Assembly (NCBI RefSeq): GCF_000240165.1
Contig: NC_017586.1
Span: 1,612,001-1,676,000, forward strand
Source: Streptantibioticus cattleyicolor NRRL 8057 = DSM 46488
Lineage (GTDB): Bacteria; Actinomycetota; Actinomycetes; Streptomycetales; Streptomycetaceae
Length of the DNA stretch: 64,000 bases
Reading direction: 5' to 3'
Shown piece after piece: positions 53,725-64,000 of the stretch. The position numbers were made by a program, and so were the translations under genes. Below the pieces are notes generated by a model. That model did no database searches. It was not told the DNA's origin and saw nothing but the letters and a program-made list of their open reading frames with translations. Every line of letters starts with the position of its first letter. Within the stretch, counting starts at the first letter, position 1.

Positions 53725-54913
53725 CGCCGTCGGCGCGGGCCGACCGGCCCTCCGCCACGCCACCCCCGCACACCCCAGCGACGCCAGCACCACCGCCGCG
53801 CCCGTCCACGCCAGCGTGGGGAACGGGGCGCCGGTGGTGAGCAGTCGTGAACCGGCCCAGGAGCCGACGGCGTTGCCGAGGTTGAAGGCGGAGGTGTTGG
53901 CGGCGAGGGCGAGGGGGGAGCCGCCGCCGGCGGCGGCGAGGGCCCAGGACTGGAGCGGGGGGGACGAGGGCGCCGGAGGCGAGGCCGATGACGAGGACGG
54001 CGGCGCGGACCGGGGCGGGGTGGCGGACGGCGCAGGCGGTGGTCGCCAGGGCGGCGGCGAGCGTGGTGAGGGCGAGGACGATGGTGGCGCGGGGGGGCGC
54101 GGTCGCCGAGGAAGCCGCCGGCGCCGAAGACGAAGAGCATGGCCGCGGCGGCGCCCCGGCCCAGCCCGGTCGCCTCGCGCAGCAGCGGGGTCACGTAGGC
54201 GTACCGCAGGAACCAGCCGGTCCGCGAGACCGTGGTGACCGTGAACGCCCAGCGCACCTGGGGTCGCCACAGGGCGCGCGGTTCTCCGCGGGCGCCGGCG
54301 GAGGCACCGGCGCGGACGGCGGGGCGGGCGGGCACCAGCAGGACGATCGCCACCGCCGAGGCGACCGCGGCGGCCACCACCGCCCAGAACGTGGCCCGCC
54401 ACCCGAGGTGTTCGCCGACGAGCGCGCCGAGCGGGCCGCCCGCCACCGTGGCCAGCGCGAAGCCACCGGCCACCCAGGAGATGGCGGTGGCCTGCCGGTC
54501 ACGCGGCGCGAGGGAGACGGCCAGCAGGATGGTGACCGCGACGAAGGCGCTGTGGGTGAGGGCCCGAGCATGCGGGCGGCCATCAGCGGCGGGAACGAAG
54601 GGGTCGGCGCGGCGAGGGAGTTGGCCGCCGCGAAGAACGCCAGCAGCCCGAGGGCGAGCCGGCGGGCCGGGACCCGGGCGGTGGCCAGGGTGGCCAACGG
54701 GCCGGCGACCGCGGCGGCGATCGCGTAGCCGCCCAGCAGCTGACCGGCGGTGGCCACCGGCACCCGCAACTCCCCCGCCACCTCCACCAGCAGCCCGACG
54801 AGCGCGAACTCGGCCGAGCACAGCGCGATCACCGCCAGCGCCAGGGCGAGCGGCGCACCCCAGGGGAAACGTTCGGAAACGCCGCGGGACACCGGCGGCG
54901 GGGACGTGGTCAT
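53662..54913 (-). pseudogene. MFS exporter gene disrupted by three single-base indels
   Basis: Across three frames the translation matches one DHA1-type exporter starting MTTSPPPVSRGVSERFPWG at 54913. One base is missing near 54566 (ATGCTCGGG where CTCCGGG is expected). Two C-runs of seven, near 54091-54097 and 53957-53963, each carry one extra base. Correcting all three restores a continuous 12-TM protein ending near 53662. Frames before and after each break keep coding bias, so the event is recent or a base-calling error. Confidence 0.8.
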
Positions 54914-54920
54914 GGAGCCC

Positions 54921-54953
54921 TCAACGAATACATCGCTTCGATGTATTCGTTGA
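54921..54953. promoter_or_regulatory. Perfect 15-bp inverted repeat upstream of MFS gene
   Basis: Arms TCAACGAATACATCG (54921-54935) and CGATGTATTCGTTGA (54939-54953) flank the spacer CTT. It begins 8 bp from the MFS start codon and is AT-rich. It could be a TetR/MarR-type operator or an mRNA hairpin covering the ribosome site. No regulator gene is adjacent. Confidence 0.65.
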
Positions 54954-55066
54954 CGAGGTATATGCCAGGGCGCACCGGCGGTCAAACGTGTTGTGACCAA
55001 CACTCCACCCCCAGGGGCGATTTCACGCCACCGCAATGCGGCGGCCACGCGTCCGGGCGATACTTC

Positions 55067-56365
55067 ATGACCATGTCCGAGCCGACACCGCGGCACGCCG
55101 CGATCAGCCGCCGACGCCTTCTCGCCGCCGCGGGCGGCCTCGCCCTGGCCGCCCCGCTGGCCGCCTGCGGCTCCAACACCGGCCGCGGGGGCGGCGGTCC
55201 GGGCGGCGGCACCGTGCTGCGGCAGTGGTACCACCAGTACGGCGAGCCGGGGACGCAGTCGGCCGTGAAGCGGTACGCGGCGGCCTACCGGCAGGCCGAG
55301 GTGACCGTCGAGTGGCGCCCCGGCGACTACGACCGGCAGACCGCCGCCGCCCTGCTCACCGCCGACGGCCCGGACGTCTTCGAGGCCAACGGCCCCACCC
55401 TGGACCAGATCCGCGGCGGCCAGGTGGCCGACCTGACCGCCGAGATCGCCGCGGCGCGCGACGACTTCAACCCCGCGGTGCTCGCCCCGAAGATCTACGG
55501 CGGCCGGGTCTGGGGCATCCCGCAGACCATCGACACCCAGCTGCTCTACTACCGCAAGAGCCTGCTGGCCAAGGCGGGGGTGGCGCCGCCGGCCACGCTG
55601 GACGCCCTGGTGACCGCGGCCCGCGCGCTGACCGGCAAGGACGTCAAGGGGCTCTTCCTCGGCAACGACGGCGGCGCCGGGGTGCTCGGCTCCGGCGGCA
55701 TCCCGCTGATCGCCGCCGGGCTCGACCTGCTCACCGCGGACGGCCGCGCCGCCTTCGCCGACCCGGCCGGCGCCGACGCCCTGGCCCGGCTGCGCACCCT
55801 GTGGACCGACAAGTCGCTGCTGCTGGGCGCCCCCGCCGACTGGTCCGACCCGTCGGCGTTCGTCCAGGGGCTGACCGCCATGCAGTGGACCGGGCTGTGG
55901 GCGCTGCCGCAGATCGCCAAGGCGCTCGGTGACGACTTCGGCGTCCTGCCGTTCCCGGCCGCCGGGGCGCACGGGAAGCCCGCGGTGCCGGTGGGCGCCT
56001 ACGCGGCGGCGGTCAACGCCCGCTCCAAGCACCGGGACGCGGCCAAGCGGTACGTCAAGTGGCTGTGGGTGGACCGCACCGACTTCCAGGAGGACTTCGC
56101 GCTCTCCTACGGGTTCCACATCCCCGCCCGGCTCTCCCTGGCCCGCAAGGCGGCCAAGCTACGCACCGGGCCGGCCGCCGACGCGGTGCGGTACGCCACC
56201 GGCAACGGGCACGCCGCGCCGCTGCTGTGGACGCCGGGGGCGCAGACCGCGGTGCAGGACGCCTTCAGCCGGATCATCAAGGACGGCGCCGACCCGCGCG
56301 CCCAGCTCGCCTCGGCGGCCTCCCGGGTGACCGCCGAGGTGCGCCGGGCGCGGGGCGAGGGCTGA
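55067..56365 (+). CDS. ABC sugar transporter substrate-binding lipoprotein
   Basis: A 432-residue solute-binding protein. Its N-terminus has a twin-arginine pattern (ISRRRLLAAAGG) and lipobox LAAC (Cys34), so it is exported folded and lipid-anchored. The body follows the family 1 (maltose/oligosaccharide) binding fold with LYYRKSLLAKAGV and PQTIDTQLLYYR-type segments. Two permease genes follow at once; no ATPase is encoded, as is usual in Streptomyces where MsiK is shared. ATG 55067 and ATG 55073 are both possible. The sugar is not deducible. Confidence 0.9.
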   Translation: MTMSEPTPRHAAISRRRLLAAAGGLALAAPLAACGSNTGRGGGGPGGGTVLRQWYHQYGEPGTQSAVKRYAAAYRQAEVTVEWRPGDYDRQTAAALLTADGPDVFEANGPTLDQIRGGQVADLTAEIAAARDDFNPAVLAPKIYGGRVWGIPQTIDTQLLYYRKSLLAKAGVAPPATLDALVTAARALTGKDVKGLFLGNDGGAGVLGSGGIPLIAAGLDLLTADGRAAFADPAGADALARLRTLWTDKSLLLGAPADWSDPSAFVQGLTAMQWTGLWALPQIAKALGDDFGVLPFPAAGAHGKPAVPVGAYAAAVNARSKHRDAAKRYVKWLWVDRTDFQEDFALSYGFHIPARLSLARKAAKLRTGPAADAVRYATGNGHAAPLLWTPGAQTAVQDAFSRIIKDGADPRAQLASAASRVTAEVRRARGEG

Positions 56366-56371
56366 GCGCCG

Positions 56372-57352
56372 GTGTCCGCCGGTCCGGCCGCCGCCCCCGC
56401 CCCCGCCGCCCCGGTGGCCGCGTCCGGGCGGGCGGCGGCGCCCCGGCCCCGGTTCGGGCCGCACCGCCGCCATCTGTGGTTCTGGGTCTTCACCGGCCCG
56501 TTCGTGCTGGGGCTCGCGGTCTTCGTCTACGTTCCGCTGGTGTGGAGCGTGACGCTGAGCTTCTTCGACGCGCGCAACACCGTCACCCCCAGCCGGTTCG
56601 TGGGGTGGGCCAACTACGCGGCGGTGCTGGGCGATCCGGCGTTCACCTCCAGCCTGCTGACCTTCTCGCTGTTCACGCTGGTGGTGGTGCCGGCCACGTT
56701 CGCGCTGTCGCTGGCGCTGGCGCTGCTGGTGAGCCGGGTGCGCAGGCTGCGGGCGTTCTTCCGGTCGGTGTTCTTCCTGCCGACCGCGTGCAGTTACGTG
56801 GTGGCGTCGCTGATCTGGAAGATGTCGGTCTTCAACGGGGTGCGCTTCGGGCTGGCCAACACCGTGCTGCGGGCGTTCGGCGCGGACCCGGTGGCCTGGC
56901 TCTCCGACCCCCATCCGCCCTGGTACTGGCTGGTGATCGGCACGGTACGGCTGTGGCTCCAGGCGGGGTTCTACATGATCCTCTTCCTCGCCGGGCTCCA
57001 GCGCATCCCGCGCGCGCTGTACGAGGCGGCGGCGGTGGACGGGGCCCGGCCCGGGTGGCAGACGTTCCGGTACATCACCTTCCCGCAGTTGCGGGCGACC
57101 TCGGTGGCGGTGGTGCTGCTGCTGGTGATCAACGCCTTCCAGGCGTTCGACGAGTTCTACAACCTGCTCTCCAGCGCCCGTGGTTACCCGCCGTACGCCC
57201 GGCCGCCGCTGGTCTACCTGTACTACACGGCGCTCGGCCAGGGGCAGGACCTGGGGGTGGGCAGCGCCGGGGCGGTGGTGCTGGCGCTGCTGATCGCGGT
57301 GGCCACCGTGGCGCAGGCCCGGTGGTTCGGGCTGGGCCGGAAGGAGGCGTGA
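56372..57352 (+). CDS. ABC sugar transporter permease (MalF-like)
   Basis: A 326-residue inner-membrane permease with six hydrophobic helices after a Pro/Ala-rich cytoplasmic N-terminus. The ATPase-coupling EAA loop is EAAAVDGARPGWQTFRYITF (core EAAAVDGARPGW). It starts at a GTG 6 bp after the binding protein and pairs with the next permease. Confidence 0.92.
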   Translation: MSAGPAAAPAPAAPVAASGRAAAPRPRFGPHRRHLWFWVFTGPFVLGLAVFVYVPLVWSVTLSFFDARNTVTPSRFVGWANYAAVLGDPAFTSSLLTFSLFTLVVVPATFALSLALALLVSRVRRLRAFFRSVFFLPTACSYVVASLIWKMSVFNGVRFGLANTVLRAFGADPVAWLSDPHPPWYWLVIGTVRLWLQAGFYMILFLAGLQRIPRALYEAAAVDGARPGWQTFRYITFPQLRATSVAVVLLLVINAFQAFDEFYNLLSSARGYPPYARPPLVYLYYTALGQGQDLGVGSAGAVVLALLIAVATVAQARWFGLGRKEA

Positions 57353-57355
57353 GGG

Positions 57356-58192
57356 ATGCGGCAGGCACAGCTGCGGCTCGGGCGGGCGCTGCGCGCGGCG
57401 GTGCTGTGCGCGCTGGCGGTGCTCTTCCTGGTCCCGTTCTACCTGCTGGTGCGCAACGGGCTCGCCGACGAGTCGGAGATCACCGCGCCGGGGTGGACGT
57501 TCCTCCCGCGCCACCTGCGCCTCGGCAACATCGGCGAGCTGTTCGCGGACCCGGCGGTGCCGATGGCGCACGCGCTGTGGAACTCCACCGTGATCGCGGT
57601 GCTGACCACGGCCGGCACCCTGCTGCTGGCCTCGCTCGCCGGGTACGGGCTGGCCCGCATCCCGTACCCGCACGCGCAGGGCGTCTTCTACGCGATCCTG
57701 GGCACGCTGATGGTCCCGGCCGCGGTGACCTTCGTGCCCACCTTCGTGCTGGTCTCCTCGCTCGGCTGGGTCTCCTCGCTGCGCGGGCTGGTGGTGCCGA
57801 CGCTGTTCAACGCGTTCGCCGCCTTCGTCTTCCGCCAGTTCTTCCTCGGCTTCCCGCACGAGCTGGAGGACGCGGCCCGGGTGGACGGGCTGGGCTACTG
57901 GCGCACGTACTGGCGGGTGGTGGTGCCCAACTCGGGGCCGGCCTTCGCCGCGGTGGGGGCGATCGTCTTCATCGGCTCGTGGAACGCCTTCCTGTGGCCG
58001 CTGGTGATCGGGCAGGACCAGCGGGCGTGGACGGTGCAGGTGGCGCTCTCCACGTTCACCACCGCGCAGAACGTCAACCTGCACGAGCTGTTCACCGCCG
58101 CCGCGGTCTCCATCGTGCCGCTGATCGTGGTCTTCGTGGGGCTGCAGCGCTTCATCGTCGCCGGTGTGGAAAGGTCGGGCATCGACGACTGA
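57356..58192 (+). CDS. ABC sugar transporter permease (MalG-like)
   Basis: A 278-residue permease with six membrane helices. Its coupling loop is EDAARVDGLGYWRTYWRVVVP (core EDAARVDGLGYWRTYW). It starts 3 bp after the first permease, with GGAGG at 57342-57346, so the three genes form one operon. It ends IVAGVERSGIDD. Confidence 0.92.
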   Translation: MRQAQLRLGRALRAAVLCALAVLFLVPFYLLVRNGLADESEITAPGWTFLPRHLRLGNIGELFADPAVPMAHALWNSTVIAVLTTAGTLLLASLAGYGLARIPYPHAQGVFYAILGTLMVPAAVTFVPTFVLVSSLGWVSSLRGLVVPTLFNAFAAFVFRQFFLGFPHELEDAARVDGLGYWRTYWRVVVPNSGPAFAAVGAIVFIGSWNAFLWPLVIGQDQRAWTVQVALSTFTTAQNVNLHELFTAAAVSIVPLIVVFVGLQRFIVAGVERSGIDD

Positions 58193-58224
58193 GCCGGGAG
58201 ACCGGAAGAGGGAGTGAGCCACGG

Positions 58225-59151
58225 ATGGGCTGGAGCGCCGACGACATCCCCGACCAGACCGGCCGCACCGCCGTGATCACCGGCGGCAACGGCGGCATCG
58301 GCTACCACACCGCGCTCGCCCTGGCCCGGCACGGGGCCCGGGTGCTGCTCGCCTGCCGCAACGAGGCGCGCGGCAAGGCGGCGGCGGAACGGATCGGGGC
58401 CGCCGCCCCCGGGTCCCGGGTCGCCTACCGCCACCTGGACCTGGCCGATCTGTCCACGGTGCGGGCGTTCGCCGCCGGGTACGACGCGGACCGGCTCGAC
58501 CTGCTGGTGAACAACGCGGGCGTGATGGCGCTGCCGTACGGGCGCACGGCCGACGGCTTCGAGACCCAGTTCGGCGTCAACCACCTCGGCCACTTCGCGC
58601 TCACCGGGCTGCTGCTGCCCCGGCTGCTGCGGACGCCCGGCGCCCGGGTGGTCACCGTCTCCAGCGGGCTGCACGTGCTGGCCACCATCGACCCCACCGA
58701 CCCCAACGGCGAGCGCCGGTACCGGCGGTGGGTCGCCTACGCGCGCTCCAAGAGCGCCAACCTGCTCTTCACCCACGAGCTGGCCCGGCGGCTGACCGCC
58801 GCGGGCGCCCCGGTGACCGCCGCCGCCGCGCACCCGGGATACGCCGACACCGGCCTCGCGGTCGCCGGGGTGCGGATGGAGGGGCGCCGGACGGCCGAGC
58901 GCGTGGTGCGGGCGGCCGGCCGGATCGTCGCCCAGCCCGCCGCGGCCGGGGCGCTGCCGACGCTGTACGCGGCGACCGCGCCCGGGGTCGCGCAGGACGC
59001 CTTCTTCGGGCCGCGGATCGCCACGCTGCGCGGGGCTCCGGCGCCCTCGCCGCGGGCGCCGTGGACAGTCAACGACGCCGCCGGCGAACGCCTCTGGGAC
59101 CTTTCGGAGGAGCTGACCGGGGTGCGTCCGCAGCTGCCGGCGGTGCGCTGA
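58225..59151 (+). CDS. Short-chain dehydrogenase/reductase
   Basis: A 308-residue SDR of the retinol dehydrogenase-like type. The cofactor motif is TGGNGGIG, followed by NNAGVMAL, VSSGLHV and the catalytic YARSKSA. HPGYADTG is the usual loop after the last strand. It begins 32 bp after the permease, so co-transcription with the transporter is possible, but the reaction is unknown. Its end overlaps the convergent hypothetical gene by 83 bp. Confidence 0.9.
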   Translation: MGWSADDIPDQTGRTAVITGGNGGIGYHTALALARHGARVLLACRNEARGKAAAERIGAAAPGSRVAYRHLDLADLSTVRAFAAGYDADRLDLLVNNAGVMALPYGRTADGFETQFGVNHLGHFALTGLLLPRLLRTPGARVVTVSSGLHVLATIDPTDPNGERRYRRWVAYARSKSANLLFTHELARRLTAAGAPVTAAAAHPGYADTGLAVAGVRMEGRRTAERVVRAAGRIVAQPAAAGALPTLYAATAPGVAQDAFFGPRIATLRGAPAPSPRAPWTVNDAAGERLWDLSEELTGVRPQLPAVR

Positions 59152-59662
59152 GCGAGGGGGCGAGCAGCCGCAGCGCACGGTCGTCGACGCGGGCGGCGAT
59201 CCGGGCGAGCGGGGCGGTGTCGTCCCCGATGCGGCCGGCCCGCCGGGCGTCGTGGACGGCGCGTTCGATCCGGTGCCACAGCGCCGGGTTGGCCTCCAGC
59301 GTCCGCAGGTCGAGTTCGACCCGGCCGCCGTCGCGGTCGCGCAGCACCAGCCGGGGCACGGTCACCCCGGACAGCCGCGCCAGCACCAGCCGGTCGGTAC
59401 GGACCCGGTGGCGGACGAGGACGGCGGTGGCGCGGATCCAGCCGTCGCCCGAGGTCACCCGGGCCGGCAGCAGCACCGCCAGCGCGGCCAGGGCGCAGCC
59501 GCACCACAGCAGCGCGCGCCACCGGTCCAGGGTGCCGGCGCCCGCGTCCAGCGCCAGCAGCGCGGCCAGCAGCCCCGCCGCGCAGTACCCCGCGGCCCGG
59601 GCCTCGCCGGCCCACCGCCGGTCACGCAGGAGGGCGCCGTCACCCCGGGAACGCCTCGCCAT
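59069..59662 (-). CDS. Hypothetical membrane protein
   Basis: A 197-residue protein with two hydrophobic segments (about 22-60) followed by a charged soluble domain (LSGVTVPRLVLRDRDGGRVELDLRTLE, core PRLVLRDRDGGRVELDLRTL) that resembles the PH-like domains seen in actinobacterial membrane proteins. The ATG at 59662 was chosen. Function unknown. It overlaps the end of the dehydrogenase gene by 83 bp. Confidence 0.65.
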   Translation of the reverse strand: MARRSRGDGALLRDRRWAGEARAAGYCAAGLLAALLALDAGAGTLDRWRALLWCGCALAALAVLLPARVTSGDGWIRATAVLVRHRVRTDRLVLARLSGVTVPRLVLRDRDGGRVELDLRTLEANPALWHRIERAVHDARRAGRIGDDTAPLARIAARVDDRALRLLAPSLSAPPAAADAPRSAPPKGPRGVRRRRR

Positions 59663-59892
59663 GTCCGCAACGCTAAGCACGCCACCGCCCCCGGCCACCG
59701 GTTCTTGTCGGGGATCTGACACCCGGTCGGAACTTCTTGACGCGTCCCTGACGCCGGCCCCGGTTCCGGCGCCCCGGCGCGTCAAGATCCCGTGAAGGCC
59801 GGCGCATCCGGCGCCAAGGTCGCGCCAAGGTCGCGCGTTTTCGTCCCCGTACGCCCCCACGCTGGGCACGCCCACGATGGAGGAACCCGACG

Positions 59893-61767
59893 ATGACGAC
59901 ACCGCCCCGCACCCGCAACGCCCCGGCCGGCGACGGCCGCACGCACGACGCCGTACCGGAGGGCGGCCGGTCGCCCGATCCGGAAGGACGGCACCGGCTG
60001 ACCGCGCTGGGCGGGCTGGCCGCGCTCTCGCTGGACGCGATGGCGTCGGTGGCCTACGGCCCGGAGGCGGTGGTGCTGGTGCTGGCCACCGCGGGCGCGC
60101 ACGGGCTGGGGTTCACGCTGCCGGTGACGCTGGCGATCGCCGCGCTGCTGGCGGTGCTGGTCGCCTCCTACCGGCAGGTGATCGCCGCCTTCCCGGACGG
60201 CGGCGGCTCCTACGCGGTGGCCCGCCGCCATCTGGGCCGCCGGGCCGGGCTGGTGGCCGCCGCCTCGCTGGTGCTGGACTACGTGCTCAACGTGGCGGTC
60301 TCGGTCACCGCCGGGGTCGCCGCGCTGACCTCGGCGTTCCCCGCGCTGTACGGGGAGCGGACGTGGCTGTGCCTGGCGGTGCTGGCCGTGGTGACCGCCG
60401 TCAATCTGCGCGGGGTGGCGGAGTCGGCGCGGCTGTTCATGGTGCCCACCGCGGTCTTCGTGGGCGCGATCCTGGCGATGGTGGCGGTGGGCCTGTTCCG
60501 GGACCATCCGGTGAGCACCGCCACCGCCGCCGGGCACGCCTCGGTGGTGGCCGGGAACGCCACCACGGTGGGGGCGCTGCTGCTGCTCAAGGCGTTCTCG
60601 GCGGGGTGTTCCGCGCTCACCGGGGTGGAGGCGATCGCCAACGCGGTGCCGTCGTTCCGGGCGCCCCGGGTGCGGCGGGCGCAGCGCACCGAGGTGGCGC
60701 TGGGCGCGCTGCTGGGCGTGATGCTGATCGGGCTGTCGGTGCTCATCGGCCGCTTCCACCTCCAGCCGGTGCACGGGGTCACCGTGCTCGCCCAGCTCGC
60801 GGACGCCTCGCTCGGCCACAACTGGGCATTCTACGTGGTGCAGTTCGCCACCATGGTGCTGCTGGCGCTGGCCGCCAACACCTCGTTCGGCGGGCTGCCG
60901 GTGCTGATGGCGCTGCTGGCCCGGGACAACCACCTGCCGCACGTCTTCGCGCTCAAGGCCGACCGCCAGGTGCACCGGCACGGGGTGCTGGCGCTGGCGG
61001 CGGCGTCGGCGGTGCTGCTGGTGGCCTCCGGCGGCGACAGCGACGTGGTGGTGCCGCTCTTCGCGATCGGCGTCTTCATCGGCTTCACCGTCTGCCAGGT
61101 GGGCATGGTGGTGCACTGGCGTAGCGGCCGGGCGGCCGGGTGGCGGCGCAAGGCGGTGCTCAACGCGTGCGGGGCGGTGCTCACCGGGGTGGCCGCGGTG
61201 ATCGTGACGGCCACGAAGTTCACCGAGGGCGCGTGGCTGGTGGTGGTGGCGCTGCCGGTGCTGGTGTTCGCCTTCGAGCAGGTGCACCGGGCGTACGCGC
61301 GCATCGGTGAGCGGCTCGGGCTCGGCCGGGTGCCCGAACCGCCGCGCCGGCACCGGTCGTTGGTGGTGGTGCCGGTCTCCTCGCTGTCCCGGCTGACCAG
61401 TGAGGCGCTGACGGCCGCGGTCTCCCTCGGCGACGAGGTGCTGGCGGTCACCGTGACCGGGCCGGATCCGGAGGACCGGGAGCAGGCCGAGGCGCTGCGC
61501 CGGGACTGGGACCTGTGGCGGCCGGGGGTGCCGCTGGTCGAACTGACCTGTGCCGGACGGGCGTTGGGGCGTCCGGTGACCGGGTACCTGTCCCGGCTGG
61601 CCGCGGAGCGTCCGCAGGCCCGGATCACCGTGCTGATCGCGGAGGTGGAACCGGCCCGGCTGTGGCAGCGGCTGCTCCAGAACCAGCGGGGCGCGGTGCT
61701 GGCGCACGCGGTGCGCCGGGACACCGACGCGGTGGTGTGCCGGCTGCGGTTCCGGCTGACGCCGTGA
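59893..61767 (+). CDS. APC-family transporter, KimA-like
   Basis: A 624-residue APC-superfamily permease: about 12 membrane helices then a 140-residue cytoplasmic C-terminal domain with alternating strands (SLVVVPVSSLSRLTSEALTAA, GDEVLAVTVTG). This layout, and the first helix ALSLDAMASVAYGPEAVV, match KimA-type proton-coupled potassium importers, which also import amino acids in related families. GGAGG precedes the ATG at 59893. I see no ydaO (cyclic di-AMP) riboswitch in the leader, only a repeated AAGGTCGCGC. Confidence 0.82.
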   Translation: MTTPPRTRNAPAGDGRTHDAVPEGGRSPDPEGRHRLTALGGLAALSLDAMASVAYGPEAVVLVLATAGAHGLGFTLPVTLAIAALLAVLVASYRQVIAAFPDGGGSYAVARRHLGRRAGLVAAASLVLDYVLNVAVSVTAGVAALTSAFPALYGERTWLCLAVLAVVTAVNLRGVAESARLFMVPTAVFVGAILAMVAVGLFRDHPVSTATAAGHASVVAGNATTVGALLLLKAFSAGCSALTGVEAIANAVPSFRAPRVRRAQRTEVALGALLGVMLIGLSVLIGRFHLQPVHGVTVLAQLADASLGHNWAFYVVQFATMVLLALAANTSFGGLPVLMALLARDNHLPHVFALKADRQVHRHGVLALAAASAVLLVASGGDSDVVVPLFAIGVFIGFTVCQVGMVVHWRSGRAAGWRRKAVLNACGAVLTGVAAVIVTATKFTEGAWLVVVALPVLVFAFEQVHRAYARIGERLGLGRVPEPPRRHRSLVVVPVSSLSRLTSEALTAAVSLGDEVLAVTVTGPDPEDREQAEALRRDWDLWRPGVPLVELTCAGRALGRPVTGYLSRLAAERPQARITVLIAEVEPARLWQRLLQNQRGAVLAHAVRRDTDAVVCRLRFRLTP

Positions 61768-61774
61768 CGGGGGC

Positions 61775-61806
61775 GGGGCGGCGCCTTCCGCACAAGGCGC
61801 CGCCCC
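61775..61806. terminator. Bidirectional terminator between convergent genes
   Basis: A perfect 13-bp stem (61775-61787 with 61794-61806) and CCGCAC loop lie between the transporter (stop 61767) and the ppdK stop (61846). On the plus strand a TTTT follows shortly after. Confidence 0.8.
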
Positions 61807-61845
61807 CGGTGAGGGTTTTCCGTGGTGGTTCGATGGGGCCGGGCG

Positions 61846-64000
<2,155 letters not shown>

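Noticed and set aside
56059..59151. A 1030-codon plus-strand frame over the ABC genes
   Set aside because: Only its last 308 codons are real (the dehydrogenase). The rest is an alternative frame of the binding protein and permeases.
59750..59892. ydaO-type cyclic di-AMP riboswitch before the KimA-like gene
   Set aside because: The leader is short and shows only a small direct repeat; the conserved ydaO elements are not visible.

Overview
The window is high-GC actinobacterial DNA, almost certainly from a Streptomyces or close relative. Support includes strong G/C preference at third codon positions, many GTG starts, a fabD-fabH-acpP-fabF fatty acid operon, a rodlin gene (a Streptomyces aerial surface protein), a DUF3145 gene, a dnaG/HrdA-type sigma pair and a rare TTA codon. 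All calls come from reading the sequence and translations; no database search was run.

Layout. 0-5.4 kb: type II fatty acid synthase operon, then a second KAS III gene divergent from a TetR regulator. 5.7-13.9 kb: housekeeping and stress genes (NAD-binding dehydrogenase, DUF3145, SGNH lipoprotein, SLC13/ArsB-like permease, universal stress protein, secreted acid phosphatase, Ohr, a quinone oxidoreductase-like enzyme divergent from a MarR gene). 14-23.4 kb: two MFS exporters, a class F sortase, a large DUF2156/lysyltransferase-type membrane protein, a MarR regulator with an unusual repetitive N-terminus, a cold shock protein and a sigma-like protein. 23.4-24.7 kb has no convincing gene.

24.7-32.2 kb is mobile DNA. 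A complete IS5-family element (18-bp inverted ends) abuts a phage-like remnant: a 5'-truncated HNH gene, a lysis cassette (small membrane protein, DUF1906 endolysin, holin, second membrane protein), then an XRE regulator and a string of small accessory genes. The remnant stops at the 3' end of a CAU-anticodon tRNA gene, which suggests tRNA-targeted integration. No integrase is present, so the left half was probably lost. Two identical tRNA-Asn genes follow.

32.8-48.6 kb: conserved core. An FGGY kinase faces a minus-strand block (dGTPase, ferredoxin reductase-like enzyme, GNAT, dnaG, sigma factor). After this come a CbiX-type chelatase, a gamma-glutamylcyclotransferase-like protein, a YdcF/SanA-like protein, a rodlin, an esterase, an MgtC-type protein, and a CGNR zinc-finger regulator divergent from a phosphotriesterase-like gene. 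Two matched palindromes lie in that last divergent gap.

48.9-53.7 kb holds the most novel feature: a candidate RiPP locus. It has a membrane-anchored NB-ARC/TPR protein, a 64-residue precursor ending HAASLIWPWPV, an FxsB-like radical SAM/SPASM maturase 15 nt downstream in the same reading frame, and a GNAT acetyltransferase. The expected product is a Trp-containing cyclophane peptide; this is inference.

53.7-64 kb: an MFS gene apparently broken by three single-base indels, with a perfect 15-bp inverted repeat just upstream of it; a sugar-type ABC importer (binding lipoprotein and two permeases); a short-chain dehydrogenase; a KimA-like APC transporter; and the C-terminal part of pyruvate phosphate dikinase, cut by the window edge.
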